In this document: one piece after another, positions 16,007-26,200 of the stretch
Layout of the letters: each line of letters opens with the position of its first letter
Position numbering within the stretch: position 1 is the first letter of the stretch
NCBI GenBank assembly: GCA_020024185.1
Contig: JAHHUD010000014.1
Span: forward strand, 1 to 32,332
Reading direction: 5' to 3'
DNA length: 32,332 nt
From: Oscillospiraceae bacterium
GTDB lineage: Bacteria > Bacillota > Clostridia > Oscillospirales > Ruminococcaceae
Program-made: the position numbers and the translations under genes
Notes under the pieces: generated by a model
Told to the model about the DNA's origin: nothing
What the model saw: only the letters and a program-made list of their open reading frames with translations
The model's database searches: none

Positions 16007-16402
16007 GTTGATTAGTTTGTTATTATAGTAATTCTAATACTTATCAACAATGATTTAAAGTATTACAATAACGAAAATTATTCAAAATAAGAGTGGTTAA
16101 ATTTTCAGTAGTATGGAAATTCTAAATTATATAATGTCAATGCAATTTTGTGAGAGTAATGTTCTGCCAAAGTGACTTATATTTTAAGATTTATTAGTAT
16201 CGTTTGTTTGAGATTCCTTTTGACATAGAAAATACAACACATGTGAGATAATATAATACTGTCAAATATACGATGTTAGTTTAGTTATATGCGCTGTTTT
16301 TATAAAAATTAACAAATAATATGTAGTTATATAAATTTTATTGCATTTTTGTGAATAAAAATGTTATTATATTTAGTAATTCAAAGAGAGGAGATGAGCA
16401 AT
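16007..16402. other. AT-rich intergenic region before brnQ
   Basis: About 400 bases without a credible gene on either strand. I see no T-box or other recognisable riboswitch core. It holds an 8-base palindrome CACATGTG (16238-16245) and a TTTGACA/TGTCAAA inverted pair (16219-16225 and 16260-16266). TTGACA at 16220 lacks a well-spaced -10 box. Confidence 0.5.
16341..16370 (+). promoter_or_regulatory. Candidate promoter of brnQ
   Basis: TTGCAT (16341-16346) is followed after 18 bases by TATTAT (16365-16370), 32 bases before the chosen start codon. Both boxes are imperfect. Confidence 0.35.
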
Positions 16403-17680
16403 TTGAAAAATAATCTAAAAAAAGATGTATTTGTAATAGGTTTTGCTTTATTTGCAATGTTTTTTGGAGCAGGAAATCTGATTTTTCCACCTTTTCTAGG
16501 ATGGAGCAGTGGTAAGAGTTGGATTATAGGATTTATATGCTTTATCCTTATTGATATTGGACTATCTCTTATGGGATTGTTGGTCGTAGCTTTTATCGGA
16601 AAAGGACCAATGGGAGTTTCAGAAAAACTTGGAAAGAAAATTTCTTTACTGATAATTTCTTTAACTGTTATATGTATTGGACCATTGATTGCAATTCCAC
16701 GTACAAGTGCAACAACATACGAGTTTGTAATTAAACCATTTTTTCCAGAAGTAAGTTCCTGGGTATTCTCAGCTATTTATTTTTTAATAGTTCTTGCGTT
16801 ATGTATAAAACAGTTTAAAGTTGTTGATATAGTTGGTTCTATTTTAGCACCGATAATGTTTATAGCCTTAATATACCTTATTATAAAAGGTATTGTGTCA
16901 CCATTGGGTGAAATATCCATAGAAGGAGATATAACAAATACTATTCAACAAGGTGTTTTAGTTGGATATCAAACTATGGATATGATGGCGGCAATTATAT
17001 TTTCAGCAGGTGTTCTTGTAACAATAAATAACAAAGGATATTCAAGTAAAAAAGACCAGTTTAAAATAATTACCATTTCAGGTATTGTAGCAGCAATAGC
17101 ACTTTCGATTATTTATGGTGGTCTTACATATATAGGTGCAACTATTTCATCAACTTATCCAAACGCAACAAAATCTGAGCTTCTTGTAATTATTACTCAG
17201 GAACTTGTTGGCAAAAATGGTATAGCGATGCTGGGCGTAATAGTGGGAATAGCTTGTATAACAACTGCTGTTGGATTAGTTTCTTCAGCATCAACATTTT
17301 TTAAAGATATAACTAAAAATAAAATAAAATACGAGCATTTTGTAATTATATTCACCATTATAAGTTACTTATTATCTAACATGGGTATTGATGCAATTAT
17401 AAATATTGCCGCTCCAATTTTGGATTTAATTTACCCTGTTCTTCTTGTATTGATATTCCTTGGGTTATTTGATAGCAAAATTAAAAATATAAATGTCTAT
17501 AATTATGCATGTTTATCTGCATTTATTGTATGTGTTATTGTTTTGATTGAAAAAATAATAGGAAATATAGCTATTACAAAGTATATTCCATTAAACGAAT
17601 ATGGATTTGCATGGATAATTCCGTCTGTAATATTTGGAATTATAGGAAACTTTATACATAAAAAAACAAATAAAAATTAA
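16403..17680 (+). CDS. brnQ: Branched-chain amino acid transporter, BrnQ/LIVCS family
   Basis: A cation-coupled importer of leucine, isoleucine and valine in the cytoplasmic membrane. The protein has 425 residues, almost entirely hydrophobic, with about 12 membrane segments. The N-terminus K-K-D-V-F-V-I-G-F-A-L-F-A-M-F-F-G-A-G-N is the family hallmark, followed by L-I-F-P-P. I prefer TTG 16403, which has GAGGAG nine bases upstream and gives the usual short leader. ATG 16394 touches that ribosome site, and further in-frame starts upstream lack one. It stands alone between two terminator-like hairpins, with about 400 bases of empty upstream DNA. Confidence 0.94.
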   Translation: MKNNLKKDVFVIGFALFAMFFGAGNLIFPPFLGWSSGKSWIIGFICFILIDIGLSLMGLLVVAFIGKGPMGVSEKLGKKISLLIISLTVICIGPLIAIPRTSATTYEFVIKPFFPEVSSWVFSAIYFLIVLALCIKQFKVVDIVGSILAPIMFIALIYLIIKGIVSPLGEISIEGDITNTIQQGVLVGYQTMDMMAAIIFSAGVLVTINNKGYSSKKDQFKIITISGIVAAIALSIIYGGLTYIGATISSTYPNATKSELLVIITQELVGKNGIAMLGVIVGIACITTAVGLVSSASTFFKDITKNKIKYEHFVIIFTIISYLLSNMGIDAIINIAAPILDLIYPVLLVLIFLGLFDSKIKNINVYNYACLSAFIVCVIVLIEKIIGNIAITKYIPLNEYGFAWIIPSVIFGIIGNFIHKKTNKN

Positions 17681-17705
17681 GAGTAAATATAATAGAATTA
17701 CGAAT

Positions 17706-17744
17706 AAAAGCAGATATATGGAAATATTCCGTATATCTGCTTTT
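17706..17744 (+). terminator. Long hairpin after brnQ, probable terminator
   Basis: An 18-bp stem with one T-G pair (17706-17723 with 17727-17744) has a three-base loop. The T-tract is short and lies mostly inside the stem (TTTTACTTT), so efficiency is uncertain. Confidence 0.65.
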
Positions 17745-17812
17745 ACTTTAAATATAAATTTGCATCATAAAATATTATTTTAACTCTTTTATACATATTA
17801 ACAATTAAAATA

Positions 17813-17850
17813 TTGTAATTATACTGATTTTTTAGTATTATTATACTGAT
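17813..17850 (+). promoter_or_regulatory. Candidate hprK promoter with an 11-base direct repeat
   Basis: TTGTAA (17813-17818), a 17-base spacer and TATTAT (17836-17841) form a plausible promoter. ATTATACTGAT occurs twice, at 17818-17828 and 17840-17850, exactly 22 bases apart, so both copies face the same side of the helix. One covers the spacer and the other the region just after the -10 box, as expected of a regulator site. Confidence 0.4.
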
Positions 17851-17911
17851 AAAATAAATTTTAATTATGTAGATATTAATAGATATTATTTAGTAATTAA
17901 GGAGGCAGAAA

Positions 17912-18829
17912 ATGAGCTTTTATGTTACATTGGAAGAATTTGTTTCAAATCTTCATTTGGAAGTTATATATGTTCCGGCAGATATGAAAGAAATTAAAAT
18001 CACAAGTAAAGAAGTAAATCGTCCGGGGCTTATGCTTTCTGGATATAAAGATTTTTTTGACCCAACAAGAATACAAGTTATAGGCAGAATGGAACATAGC
18101 TATTTAAATTCTCTGTCATTTGAAGAAAAAATACATAAAATGTCTGACTTATTTGCACAATCAATACCAGCGGTTATTATAACAAGTAATCTGCTTGTAT
18201 CAAGTGAAGTTGTTGGACTTGCAAAGAAAAACGGAGTTCCACTTTTGAGAACAAATGAGCTAACATCAAGCTTTATGGCATCTGCAATATCATTTTTAAA
18301 TGTAGAACTTGCACAGAGAATTACTCGTCATGGTGTACTTGTTGAAGTATATGGAGAAGGGGTTTTGATTGTTGGTGACAGTGGAGTTGGTAAAAGTGAA
18401 ACAGCGCTAGAACTTGTAAAAAGAGGACATAGACTTATTGCTGATGATGCAGTTGAAATAAGAAAGGTTTCAGACCATACTCTTGTGGGACAAGCTCCGG
18501 AAAATATACGTCATTTTATAGAACTTAGAGGTGTGGGTATAATAAATATTGCAAGGGCTTATGGTTCTGGTGCAGTAAAACAAACACAAGGTATAGATAT
18601 GGTTATTCAACTTGAAAATTGGGAAGCAGGCAGAACATACAGCACAACTGGTTTAGACGATGAATATATGGATATTTTAGGAATAAGTATAATAAAATCT
18701 GTTGTTCCGGTAAGACCAGGCAGAAATTTATCTATAATAATAGAAACAGCAGCAATTGCTAATCGTCAAAAGAAAATGGGTTATAATGCTGCAAGAGAGT
18801 TGTTAGAGAAATTGGGAATGGAAGAATAA
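17912..18829 (+). CDS. hprK: HPr kinase/phosphorylase
   Basis: This bifunctional enzyme phosphorylates or dephosphorylates Ser46 of HPr and so sets carbon catabolite repression in Firmicutes. The protein has 305 residues, the family length. H140 sits in the conserved R-H-G-V-L-V block, Walker A G-D-S-G-V-G-K-S is at 155-162, R-L-I-A-D-D-A-V at 174-181, and the HprK signature E-L-R-G-V-G-I-I-N-I starts at 204. The start follows AAGGAGG. It is the first gene of an eight-gene run; the next gene begins one base after its stop. Neither HPr nor Crh is encoded in the window. Confidence 0.97.
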   Translation: MSFYVTLEEFVSNLHLEVIYVPADMKEIKITSKEVNRPGLMLSGYKDFFDPTRIQVIGRMEHSYLNSLSFEEKIHKMSDLFAQSIPAVIITSNLLVSSEVVGLAKKNGVPLLRTNELTSSFMASAISFLNVELAQRITRHGVLVEVYGEGVLIVGDSGVGKSETALELVKRGHRLIADDAVEIRKVSDHTLVGQAPENIRHFIELRGVGIINIARAYGSGAVKQTQGIDMVIQLENWEAGRTYSTTGLDDEYMDILGISIIKSVVPVRPGRNLSIIIETAAIANRQKKMGYNAARELLEKLGMEE

Positions 18830-18830
18830 A

Positions 18831-19562
18831 ATGAAAATTATAGCAGATTTACACACACATACATTATTTTCAGACCATGCATATAATACTATCACTGAAA
18901 TGATAACTCAGGCAAATAAAATAGGACTTAAAGCTATTGCAATAACAGACCATGGGCCAGCAATGCCGGATTCTGGACATGAATGGCACTTTTTTAACAG
19001 TCAAATTGCAAAAAAAGTTGATGATGTAATAGTTTTGTTTGGCGCTGAAGTTAATGTTATGGATGTATCAGGAAATCTTGATATACCAGAAAAACTTTTG
19101 GTTAATTTGGATTGGAATATAGCTTCGGTGCATAGAGATATAATACCACAACTTAGTTATGAACAAGCGACAGAATTATGGATGAATATAGCTAAAAATC
19201 CAAACATAGATATGATTGGACACTGTGAGCAGGTTCAACATTATTTTGACTATGAAAAAGTAATTCCTGTATTTGTAGAAAATAATAAGGTTGTAGAAAT
19301 AAATGCCAACTCTGCAGTTGTAAGACCAGATGGGCAAAAAAATATGGTAGAGCTTATAGAGGTTTGCAAAAAATATAGATGTAAGATTGCTGTAAATTCA
19401 GATTCACATTCTATATATACACTAGGAAGAGTTAATGACACATTTACGCTAGTGGAAAAAATTGGATATCCAGAAGAACTTATTGTCAATGCAAAATATG
19501 AAAATCTTATAAATGAGTTAAAAATACACAAAAAGAAAATTCTTGATATGATAGAGGATTAA
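18831..19562 (+). CDS. PHP domain phosphatase, YcdX-like
   Basis: A protein of 243 residues from the PHP family of trinuclear-zinc phosphoesterases. Metal-binding groups are visible: H8 and H10 in D-L-H-T-H-T, D40-H41 in I-T-D-H-G, E in F-G-A-E-V-N, H in S-V-H-R, H in G-H-C-E, and D-x-H in N-S-D-S-H. The length and the G-H-E-W-H-F block near 49-54 match the YcdX subgroup. The substrate is unknown. It lies one base after hprK and four bases before glcK, so it may belong to carbon metabolism, but this is only context. Confidence 0.88.
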   Translation: MKIIADLHTHTLFSDHAYNTITEMITQANKIGLKAIAITDHGPAMPDSGHEWHFFNSQIAKKVDDVIVLFGAEVNVMDVSGNLDIPEKLLVNLDWNIASVHRDIIPQLSYEQATELWMNIAKNPNIDMIGHCEQVQHYFDYEKVIPVFVENNKVVEINANSAVVRPDGQKNMVELIEVCKKYRCKIAVNSDSHSIYTLGRVNDTFTLVEKIGYPEELIVNAKYENLINELKIHKKKILDMIED

Positions 19563-19566
19563 GATA

Positions 19567-20532
19567 ATGGAAAAATTGTATATAGGGGTAGACCTTGGTG
19601 GAACAAGTATTAAAGTAGGTATTGTTACTGAAAAAGGTGAAATTTTGCATAAAAAATCTATGCCTACAAATCTTCCACAGCCAGAAGAAGTTACAGAAGA
19701 AAAAATATGTAAACTATGCCAAGAAATATGCAAAGAAAAGAATTTGGATATAAATAAAGATATATGTGCAATTGGTATAGGTTCACCAGGTAATGTAAAC
19801 AATAAAACTGGTGTTATTGGTTTCAGTAATAATTTTGGATATAACAACTGGCATCTTAAAGAAAAAATTGAGGCTAAACTTGGACTTAGAGTTGAAGTTG
19901 AAAATGATGCTAATACTGCAATAATTGCAGAGGTTCTTGCCGGTTGTGCACAGGGGTGTCCTGATGCAGTTATTCTTACACTGGGAACAGGTGTTGGTTC
20001 TGGTGTTATTATTGATGGAAAAATATATGCCGGTTACAACAAAAGTGGTGCAGAAATGGGACATATGGTTATCTCTGTTGGAGGAAGACAATGTAATTGT
20101 GGAAGAAAAGGTTGTTTTGAAAAATATGCTTCTGCAACTGCTCTTGTATATGATACCAAAGTTGCAATGTTAGGAGATACAAAATCTTTGATGTGGAAAA
20201 TATGTCCTAATATCAATGACGTAACATCAAAGACTGTTTTTGATGCTATGGAACTTGGAGATAAAACTGCAAAAAAAGTTTTCGATAATTACATAGAATA
20301 TCTCGCTTGTGGTATTACTAATGTTGTAAATATATTTCAACCAGAAGTTTTATGTATTGGCGGTGGTATTTCTAATCAAAAAGAAGTTTTATTAAAGCCT
20401 TTACAAGAATATCTTGATAGAGAAGACTATGCTCGTGGTCTTACAAAACGAGTTAAAATCAAAATTGCAACATTCAGAAATGATGCCGGGATAATTGGCG
20501 CGGCATTAGTTGGGGTAAATAATGCTCGATAA
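19567..20532 (+). CDS. glcK: ROK family glucokinase
   Basis: A sugar kinase of 321 residues, probably phosphorylating glucose with ATP to enter glycolysis. The ATP loop G-V-D-L-G-G-T-S-I-K is at 7-16, catalytic D114 lies in E-N-D-A-N-T-A, the sugar-binding E-M-G-H is at 163-166, and the ROK zinc site C-N-C-G-R-K-G-C is at 176-183. The A-E-V-L-A-G pattern after the catalytic Asp is typical of Gram-positive glucokinases. It lies in the same run as hprK and pfkA, which fits the glucose assignment. The end overlaps murB by 11 bases. Confidence 0.92.
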   Translation: MEKLYIGVDLGGTSIKVGIVTEKGEILHKKSMPTNLPQPEEVTEEKICKLCQEICKEKNLDINKDICAIGIGSPGNVNNKTGVIGFSNNFGYNNWHLKEKIEAKLGLRVEVENDANTAIIAEVLAGCAQGCPDAVILTLGTGVGSGVIIDGKIYAGYNKSGAEMGHMVISVGGRQCNCGRKGCFEKYASATALVYDTKVAMLGDTKSLMWKICPNINDVTSKTVFDAMELGDKTAKKVFDNYIEYLACGITNVVNIFQPEVLCIGGGISNQKEVLLKPLQEYLDREDYARGLTKRVKIKIATFRNDAGIIGAALVGVNNAR

Positions 20533-21409
20533 TTTTTTTACAGAAAATGAAATTTCTTATTTAGAAAATGAGAGTTTAAAAAAACATAATACATTCAAAG
20601 TGGGGGGAGAAGCAAGATATATAGCTTTTCCAAATGATGAAAAACAGGTTATAACATTACTTAAACATTTGGAAAAAGAAAAGATAAAATATTATTTTTT
20701 AGGCAGAGGCTCGAATGTTATATTTAGAGACGAAGGCTTTGATGGGGTAATAATAAAATCTTCAAATCTTAAAGTGATAAACTTTATTGACAGTAACACT
20801 GTATATGTTCAATCGGGTGTTTCTTTAAATAATATATGTAAAGTTATGCAAGACAACTCTCTTGCCGGAATAGAATTTTGCTATGGTATACCGGGTAATA
20901 TTGGGGGAGCGGTATATATGAATGCTGGTGCTTATGGTGGAGAAATTTGTCAAGCAGTTGAAAGTGTAAAATATATTGATGAAAATTTTGAAGTAAAAAC
21001 TATCACTAACAAAGATTGTGAGTTTTCATATAGAAATTCTATATTTCAAAATAAAAAATGGTTTATACTGGGGTGTACATTAAAGCTTCACACTGAAAAT
21101 AAAGATATCATTCAACAATTTATGGATGACATAATGCAGAAAAGACTTGATAAGCAGCCACTTGATATGCCAAGTGCAGGAAGTAGCTTTAAAAGACCAG
21201 TGGGATATTTTGCAGCGGCATTGATAGAAGAAAGTGGTCTTAAAGGCTATAGTATTGGTGGTGCACAGATTAGTAAAAAACATGCAGGATTTATTGTAAA
21301 TACAGGCAATGCTACTTGTAAAGATATAGAAGACTTGGCTAATTTTACAGAAAAAACAGTCTTTGAGAAAACTGGAATTGCAATTAAAAAAGAAATGATA
21401 ATTGTTTAA
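20522..21409 (+). CDS. murB: UDP-N-acetylenolpyruvoylglucosamine reductase
   Basis: MurB reduces UDP-GlcNAc enolpyruvate to UDP-MurNAc with NADPH and FAD, the second committed step of peptidoglycan synthesis. The protein has 295 residues, the short type II form common in Gram-positives. FAD-binding blocks are G-R-G-S-N (61-65) and G-I-P-G-N-I-G-G-A-V (122-131). Catalytic residues are R171 in F-S-Y-R-N-S, S221 in P-S-A-G-S-S-F-K-R-P, and a C-terminal Glu in K-K-E-M. The ATG overlaps glcK by 11 bases, so the two are translationally coupled. Confidence 0.96.
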   Translation: MLDNFFTENEISYLENESLKKHNTFKVGGEARYIAFPNDEKQVITLLKHLEKEKIKYYFLGRGSNVIFRDEGFDGVIIKSSNLKVINFIDSNTVYVQSGVSLNNICKVMQDNSLAGIEFCYGIPGNIGGAVYMNAGAYGGEICQAVESVKYIDENFEVKTITNKDCEFSYRNSIFQNKKWFILGCTLKLHTENKDIIQQFMDDIMQKRLDKQPLDMPSAGSSFKRPVGYFAAALIEESGLKGYSIGGAQISKKHAGFIVNTGNATCKDIEDLANFTEKTVFEKTGIAIKKEMIIV

Positions 21410-21438
21410 TTTATACAGGAATATAAAAGGTATAAAAA

Positions 21439-22302
21439 ATGAAAAATAGATTATTTATAATAACAGGTTTATCTGGAGCAGGAAAAAGTTTGGCATTAAA
21501 AGCTTTGGAAGATATAGGCTTTTTCTGTATAGATAATATGCCTGCCTCTCTTATAATTAAATTATTAGATATTAAAGATGATTTTCTTGAAGACGAGCAG
21601 AAAATTGCCTGTGTTGTTGACATAAGAAATGCAGAAAATAATATAGAATTATTTGAGCTTATTGTAAGACTGAGAAAAGAAAATATTGCAAAAGTTATTT
21701 TTCTTGATGCCAATGAAAAAATTATTCTTGATAGGTATAAAGAAACAAGAAGAAAACATCCAGTGATGCTTAGAAAAAATTTGTCACTTGAAGAAGCTGT
21801 GAAATATGAAAAAAAAGCACTTAGTCCATTATATGCAGAATCAGATTTTATTTTGGACACATCATTATTATCCACATCACAGCTCAAAGACAGAATTTTA
21901 TCTTTTGTAGTAAAAGATGTAAAAGAAACAATAACAATAGAAGTTATATCTTTTGGTTTTAAATATGGAGTTCCCTCAGATGTAGATATAACATTTGATG
22001 TAAGATGTCTTTTAAATCCATTTTATGTGAGTGGTTTAAAAGAGAAAAATGGTAATGATGAATCAGTTATTGACTTTGTTTTTTCACAACCGGAAGCTAA
22101 AATACTATTGGAAAAGTATACAGATTTATTAGACTATTCATTACCATTATATATAAGAGAAGGAAAAAGTCATCTCACAATTGGATTTGGGTGTACTGGC
22201 GGCAAACATCGTTCTGTTGCATTCTGTAATGCTGTATATAATCATTTAAAAGAAAATGGATATGCAATTTCTGTGCATCACAGAGATATTAATAGGAGAT
22301 AA
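21439..22302 (+). CDS. rapZ: RNase adapter/nucleotide-binding protein RapZ (YvcJ)
   Basis: A protein of 287 residues. Walker A G-L-S-G-A-G-K-S (10-17) is followed by the family's E-D-I-G-F-F-C-I-D-N-M-P. The C-terminal domain has R-R-K-H-P near 110, G-V-P-S-D-V-D near 177 and the signature G-C-T-G-G-K-H-R-S-V near 254-263. RapZ in E. coli steers RNase E on a small RNA that controls GlmS; in Bacillus YvcJ hydrolyses nucleotides and affects competence. Its job here is not known. An AAAGG site precedes the ATG. In many Firmicutes a yvcK (glmR) gene separates rapZ and whiA; here it is absent. Confidence 0.96.
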   Translation: MKNRLFIITGLSGAGKSLALKALEDIGFFCIDNMPASLIIKLLDIKDDFLEDEQKIACVVDIRNAENNIELFELIVRLRKENIAKVIFLDANEKIILDRYKETRRKHPVMLRKNLSLEEAVKYEKKALSPLYAESDFILDTSLLSTSQLKDRILSFVVKDVKETITIEVISFGFKYGVPSDVDITFDVRCLLNPFYVSGLKEKNGNDESVIDFVFSQPEAKILLEKYTDLLDYSLPLYIREGKSHLTIGFGCTGGKHRSVAFCNAVYNHLKENGYAISVHHRDINRR

Positions 22303-22306
22303 TAAT

Positions 22307-23203
22307 TTGACAGAGTTAAGTTTCTCAAAACAGGCAAAGCTTGAGGCGCTTGAAAATTTAAAGTATCCAAAAGACAATTGCTGTAAACATAATTTTATCA
22401 AAGGTTTTTTTTATGATATTATAAAATCTGATGATTTTACAGATATAAAAATACAGCCAGATATAGTTAAATCAACTAAGCTGGTAAAAAAAATACTTTC
22501 TGACATGGACATTGATAGTTATGTTGTTACAAAGGAAAAGGTTACAAGTAAACAAGTTGCAACAATGTATATAACAGAAGATGAAAGTATAGAAAAGATT
22601 GAGCAAATAAATAAATCCAAGTTTATATGCGATAAATGTATGATGTATTTTGCAACAGGATTATTTATAAAAAATGGATTTGTAAGTGACCCAAATAAAG
22701 AATATCAACTTGAATTTGTATTATCGGACGAAAATAAAGCTGCAAAATTATTAGCTTTGTTTTATAGACAAGGATTTATTTTTAAAATAACACAAAGAAG
22801 AAAAGATTTTGTTGTTTATACAAGAAACAGTGAAGTTATAGAGGACTTTCTTGCTACAATAGGTGCTCAGACAACATGTTTGGAAATTATGTCATGTAAG
22901 GTAGTAAAAGACATAAGAAATAAGGTAAATAGAATAACCAATTGTGAAACAGCTAATATTGCAAAATCTATCAAGGCAAGTAAAGACCATATTGATGCTA
23001 TAAATAGTCTTATAGATACCGGCAAATTTGAACTTTTAAGCGAAGATTTGAAATATATAGCAAATTTAAAATTAGAAAATCCAGAGCTTTCTTTATCGGA
23101 ATTGGCTGAAATAACACAGCCACCAATAACAAAATCTTCTTTAAATAGAAGATTAAAAAAGCTTATGGATATGGCAAAAACAGAGGAAAAAAATGGACAA
23201 TAA
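22307..23203 (+). CDS. whiA: Sporulation/cell-division regulator WhiA
   Basis: A protein of 298 residues. The N-terminal two thirds is a degenerate LAGLIDADG-like fold, and a C-terminal helix-turn-helix contains the family block P-P-I-T-K-S-S-L-N-R-R-L-K-K-L (about 269-283). WhiA controls sporulation septation in Streptomyces and affects division and chromosome segregation in Bacillus. I chose TTG 22307 because AGGAG lies eight bases upstream and the next residues, T-E-L-S-F-S, give the normal family start; an in-frame ATG at 22256 would begin deep in rapZ. Its end overlaps dnaE by 11 bases. Confidence 0.93.
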   Translation: MTELSFSKQAKLEALENLKYPKDNCCKHNFIKGFFYDIIKSDDFTDIKIQPDIVKSTKLVKKILSDMDIDSYVVTKEKVTSKQVATMYITEDESIEKIEQINKSKFICDKCMMYFATGLFIKNGFVSDPNKEYQLEFVLSDENKAAKLLALFYRQGFIFKITQRRKDFVVYTRNSEVIEDFLATIGAQTTCLEIMSCKVVKDIRNKVNRITNCETANIAKSIKASKDHIDAINSLIDTGKFELLSEDLKYIANLKLENPELSLSELAEITQPPITKSSLNRRLKKLMDMAKTEEKNGQ

Positions 23204-26200
23204 TTTTGTACACTTACATTTGCATACTGAATATAGCTTATTAGACGGAGCTTGCCGTATTGATAAGCTTATTGAGCATATAAAAAACAGTGGACAGACA
23301 GCAGTTGCAATAACAGACCATGGGGTAATGTATGGCTGTGTTGACTTTTACAAAAAAGCTAAAAAAGAAGGAATAAAGCCGATTATAGGTTGTGAAGTAT
23401 ATGTTTCATCAAGAGGTATGACAGATAAAGTTCACAAAGTGGATACATATTTCCACCTTATTCTTTTATGTAAAAACAAAGTTGGATATGAAAATCTTAT
23501 AAAACTTGTCTCTCATGGATTTATTGATGGATTTTACAATAAACCAAGAATAGACCATGAAATATTGAAAAAGCATAGCGAAGGATTAATTTGTTTGTCC
23601 GCTTGTTTAGCAGGGGAAATTCCAAGAGCATTGCTTGCAGGAGATGTAGAAAAAGCAAGAGAAACAGCACTTTTTTACAAAGGTATTTTTGGAGAAGATT
23701 TTTATATTGAAATACAGGACCATGGTATAGAAGAACAGGAAAAAGTCTTGCCAAAGCTTATATCTCTTGCGAGAGAATTGGATATTCCACTTGTTGCAAC
23801 AAATGACTGTCACTATATAAATAAAGAAGACGCAAAAATGCAGTATGCACTTATTTGTGTTCAAACAAATAAAACTTTGGCAGACCCAGATACATTAGAG
23901 TTTGAAACAGAAGAATTTTATGTTAAAAGCACAGAAGAAATGTATAATATTTTTGGGTATGTTCAGGACGCTTGTGAAAATACTGTAAAAATTGCAGAAA
24001 AATGTAATTTTGATTATGAATTTGGAGTTACAAAACTTCCAAAATATGTTGCTCCAGATGGAAGCGATAACTATGATTTTTTTGTTCGTTTATGTAACGA
24101 AGGATTGGAAAGAAACTATGATACTATAACTCAGGAAATGAGAGATAGACTTGATTATGAAATTTCCGTTATATCAAAAATGGGATTTGTAAACTATTAT
24201 CTTATAGTTTATGATTTTATCAATTACGCAAAAACACATGATATTCCGGTTGGACCAGGCAGAGGCTCAGGTGCTGCAAGCTTATGTGCTTATTGTATGG
24301 GAATAACAAGTATAGACCCTCTTAAATACAGCTTGTTGTTTGAAAGATTTTTAAATCCAGAAAGAGTTAGCATGCCTGACTTTGATGTTGACTTTTGTTA
24401 TGAAAAACGCCAAAAAGTTATAGATTATGTTGTAGAAAAATATGGTGATGACCATGTTGCACAGATTATTACTTTTGGTACAATGCAGGCTAGAGGTGCA
24501 ATAAGAGATATTGCAAGAGTGCTTACTATTCCATATTCAGTTGCAGATAAAGTTGCAAAACTTATCCCTACTGAACCAAAAATGACAATAGAAAAAGCTT
24601 TAAAAATATCTAAAGAATTGGAACAACTTTATAATTCTGATTCACAGATAAAAGATTTGATAGACCTTGCGATTAAAGTTGAAGGTATGCCACGTCACGC
24701 ATCAACTCATGCAGCGGGTGTTGTTATTACAGACCAAGCTTGTGAAGACTATGTGCCATTACAAAGTAATGATGGACAAATTGTAACACAGTTTCCAATG
24801 ACAACCATTGAAGAACTTGGTTTGCTTAAAATGGACTTTTTGGGGCTTAGAACACTTACGGTTATTGACCAGTGTGCCAAAATGGTTAGAAAAATCAATC
24901 CGGAATTTGATATGGATAAAATTTCTCATAACGACGAAAAAGTATTTGAAATGCTTTCTCAAGGAGATACAACTGGGGTATTTCAGTTTGAGTCAGAAGG
25001 TATGAGAAGTGTTCTTATGCGTCTAAAACCGGTTGATATAGAAGACCTTATAGCTGTTATATCTCTATATCGTCCGGGTCCTATGGATTCTATACCAACA
25101 TTTATAGCAAATAGGCATAATCCGGAAGGAATAACATACAAACATCCAAGTCTTGAAAAAATACTCAATGTTACAAACGGCTGTATAGTTTATCAAGAAC
25201 AGGTTATGCAGATTTGCCGTGAACTTGCTGGATTTAGTTATGGACAAGCCGACTTAGTTCGCAGAGCTATGGGTAAGAAAAAAGCTGATGTAATGGAGAA
25301 AGAGCGTTCTCATTTTCTTGAAGGCTGTAAGAAAAACGGTGTTCCGGAAAATATTGCAACAGATATATTTAATGAAATGTCGGGTTTTGCATCCTATGCG
25401 TTTAACAAAGCCCACGCAGCAGCTTATGCTTTTGTTGCATATCAAACAGCTTATTTAAAAGCACATTATCCAAAACAATTTATGGCAGCAATGATAACAA
25501 GTATATTTGATAACAGTGCAAAAATACTTGAGTATACACAGGAATGTCAAAGACTAAATATTGACATATTACCTCCGGATATAAATAAAAGTTTTTCAGA
25601 CTTTACTGTTGAAGGAGATAATATTAGATATGGTCTTGCAGCTATAAAGAATGTGGGTAAAAGCTTTGTGGAAATTCTTTGCAAAGAAAGAGAAGAAAAC
25701 GGTGATTATACCGGATTTTATGATTTCTGCAAAAGAATGGCTAACAAGGATTTTAATAAACGAGCAATAGAAAGTCTTATAAAAGTTGGCGCTTTTGACC
25801 AATTTCCACCAAATAGGCGTCAATTATACATTAACTTTGAATTTGTACAGAAAAGTATAATTCAAGATGTTAAAAGTAATATTGAAGGTCAGCTTGATTT
25901 GTTTGGAATGTCAAATGATGTTAGAGATTCAAATTTGCAAATAAATAATGACTATTCATTTCCAGTATGTTTGGAATTTGAATATTCTGAAATATTAAAC
26001 TTTGAAAAAACACTTGCCGGTATATATTTATCGGGACATCCGATGGATAATTACAGAGAATATTCTAAAAATATATCCACCTGCAACATTTCTCAATTGA
26101 CAGGTGAGGGTAATGCAGTGTACGATAATAGTGTACAAACAATAGTGGCAACAATAACAAAATGCAGAAATCATACTACAAAGAAAAACGACATAATGTG

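Noticed and set aside
16219..16266. TTTGACA/TGTCAAA inverted pair as an operator or RNA stem
   Set aside because: The arms are only seven bases, 34 bases apart, and no promoter or gene is properly spaced to them; chance is likely.
16007..16402. T-box or other amino acid riboswitch controlling brnQ
   Set aside because: I found no T-box core sequence, no specifier-like stem and no terminator/antiterminator pair directly before the gene.
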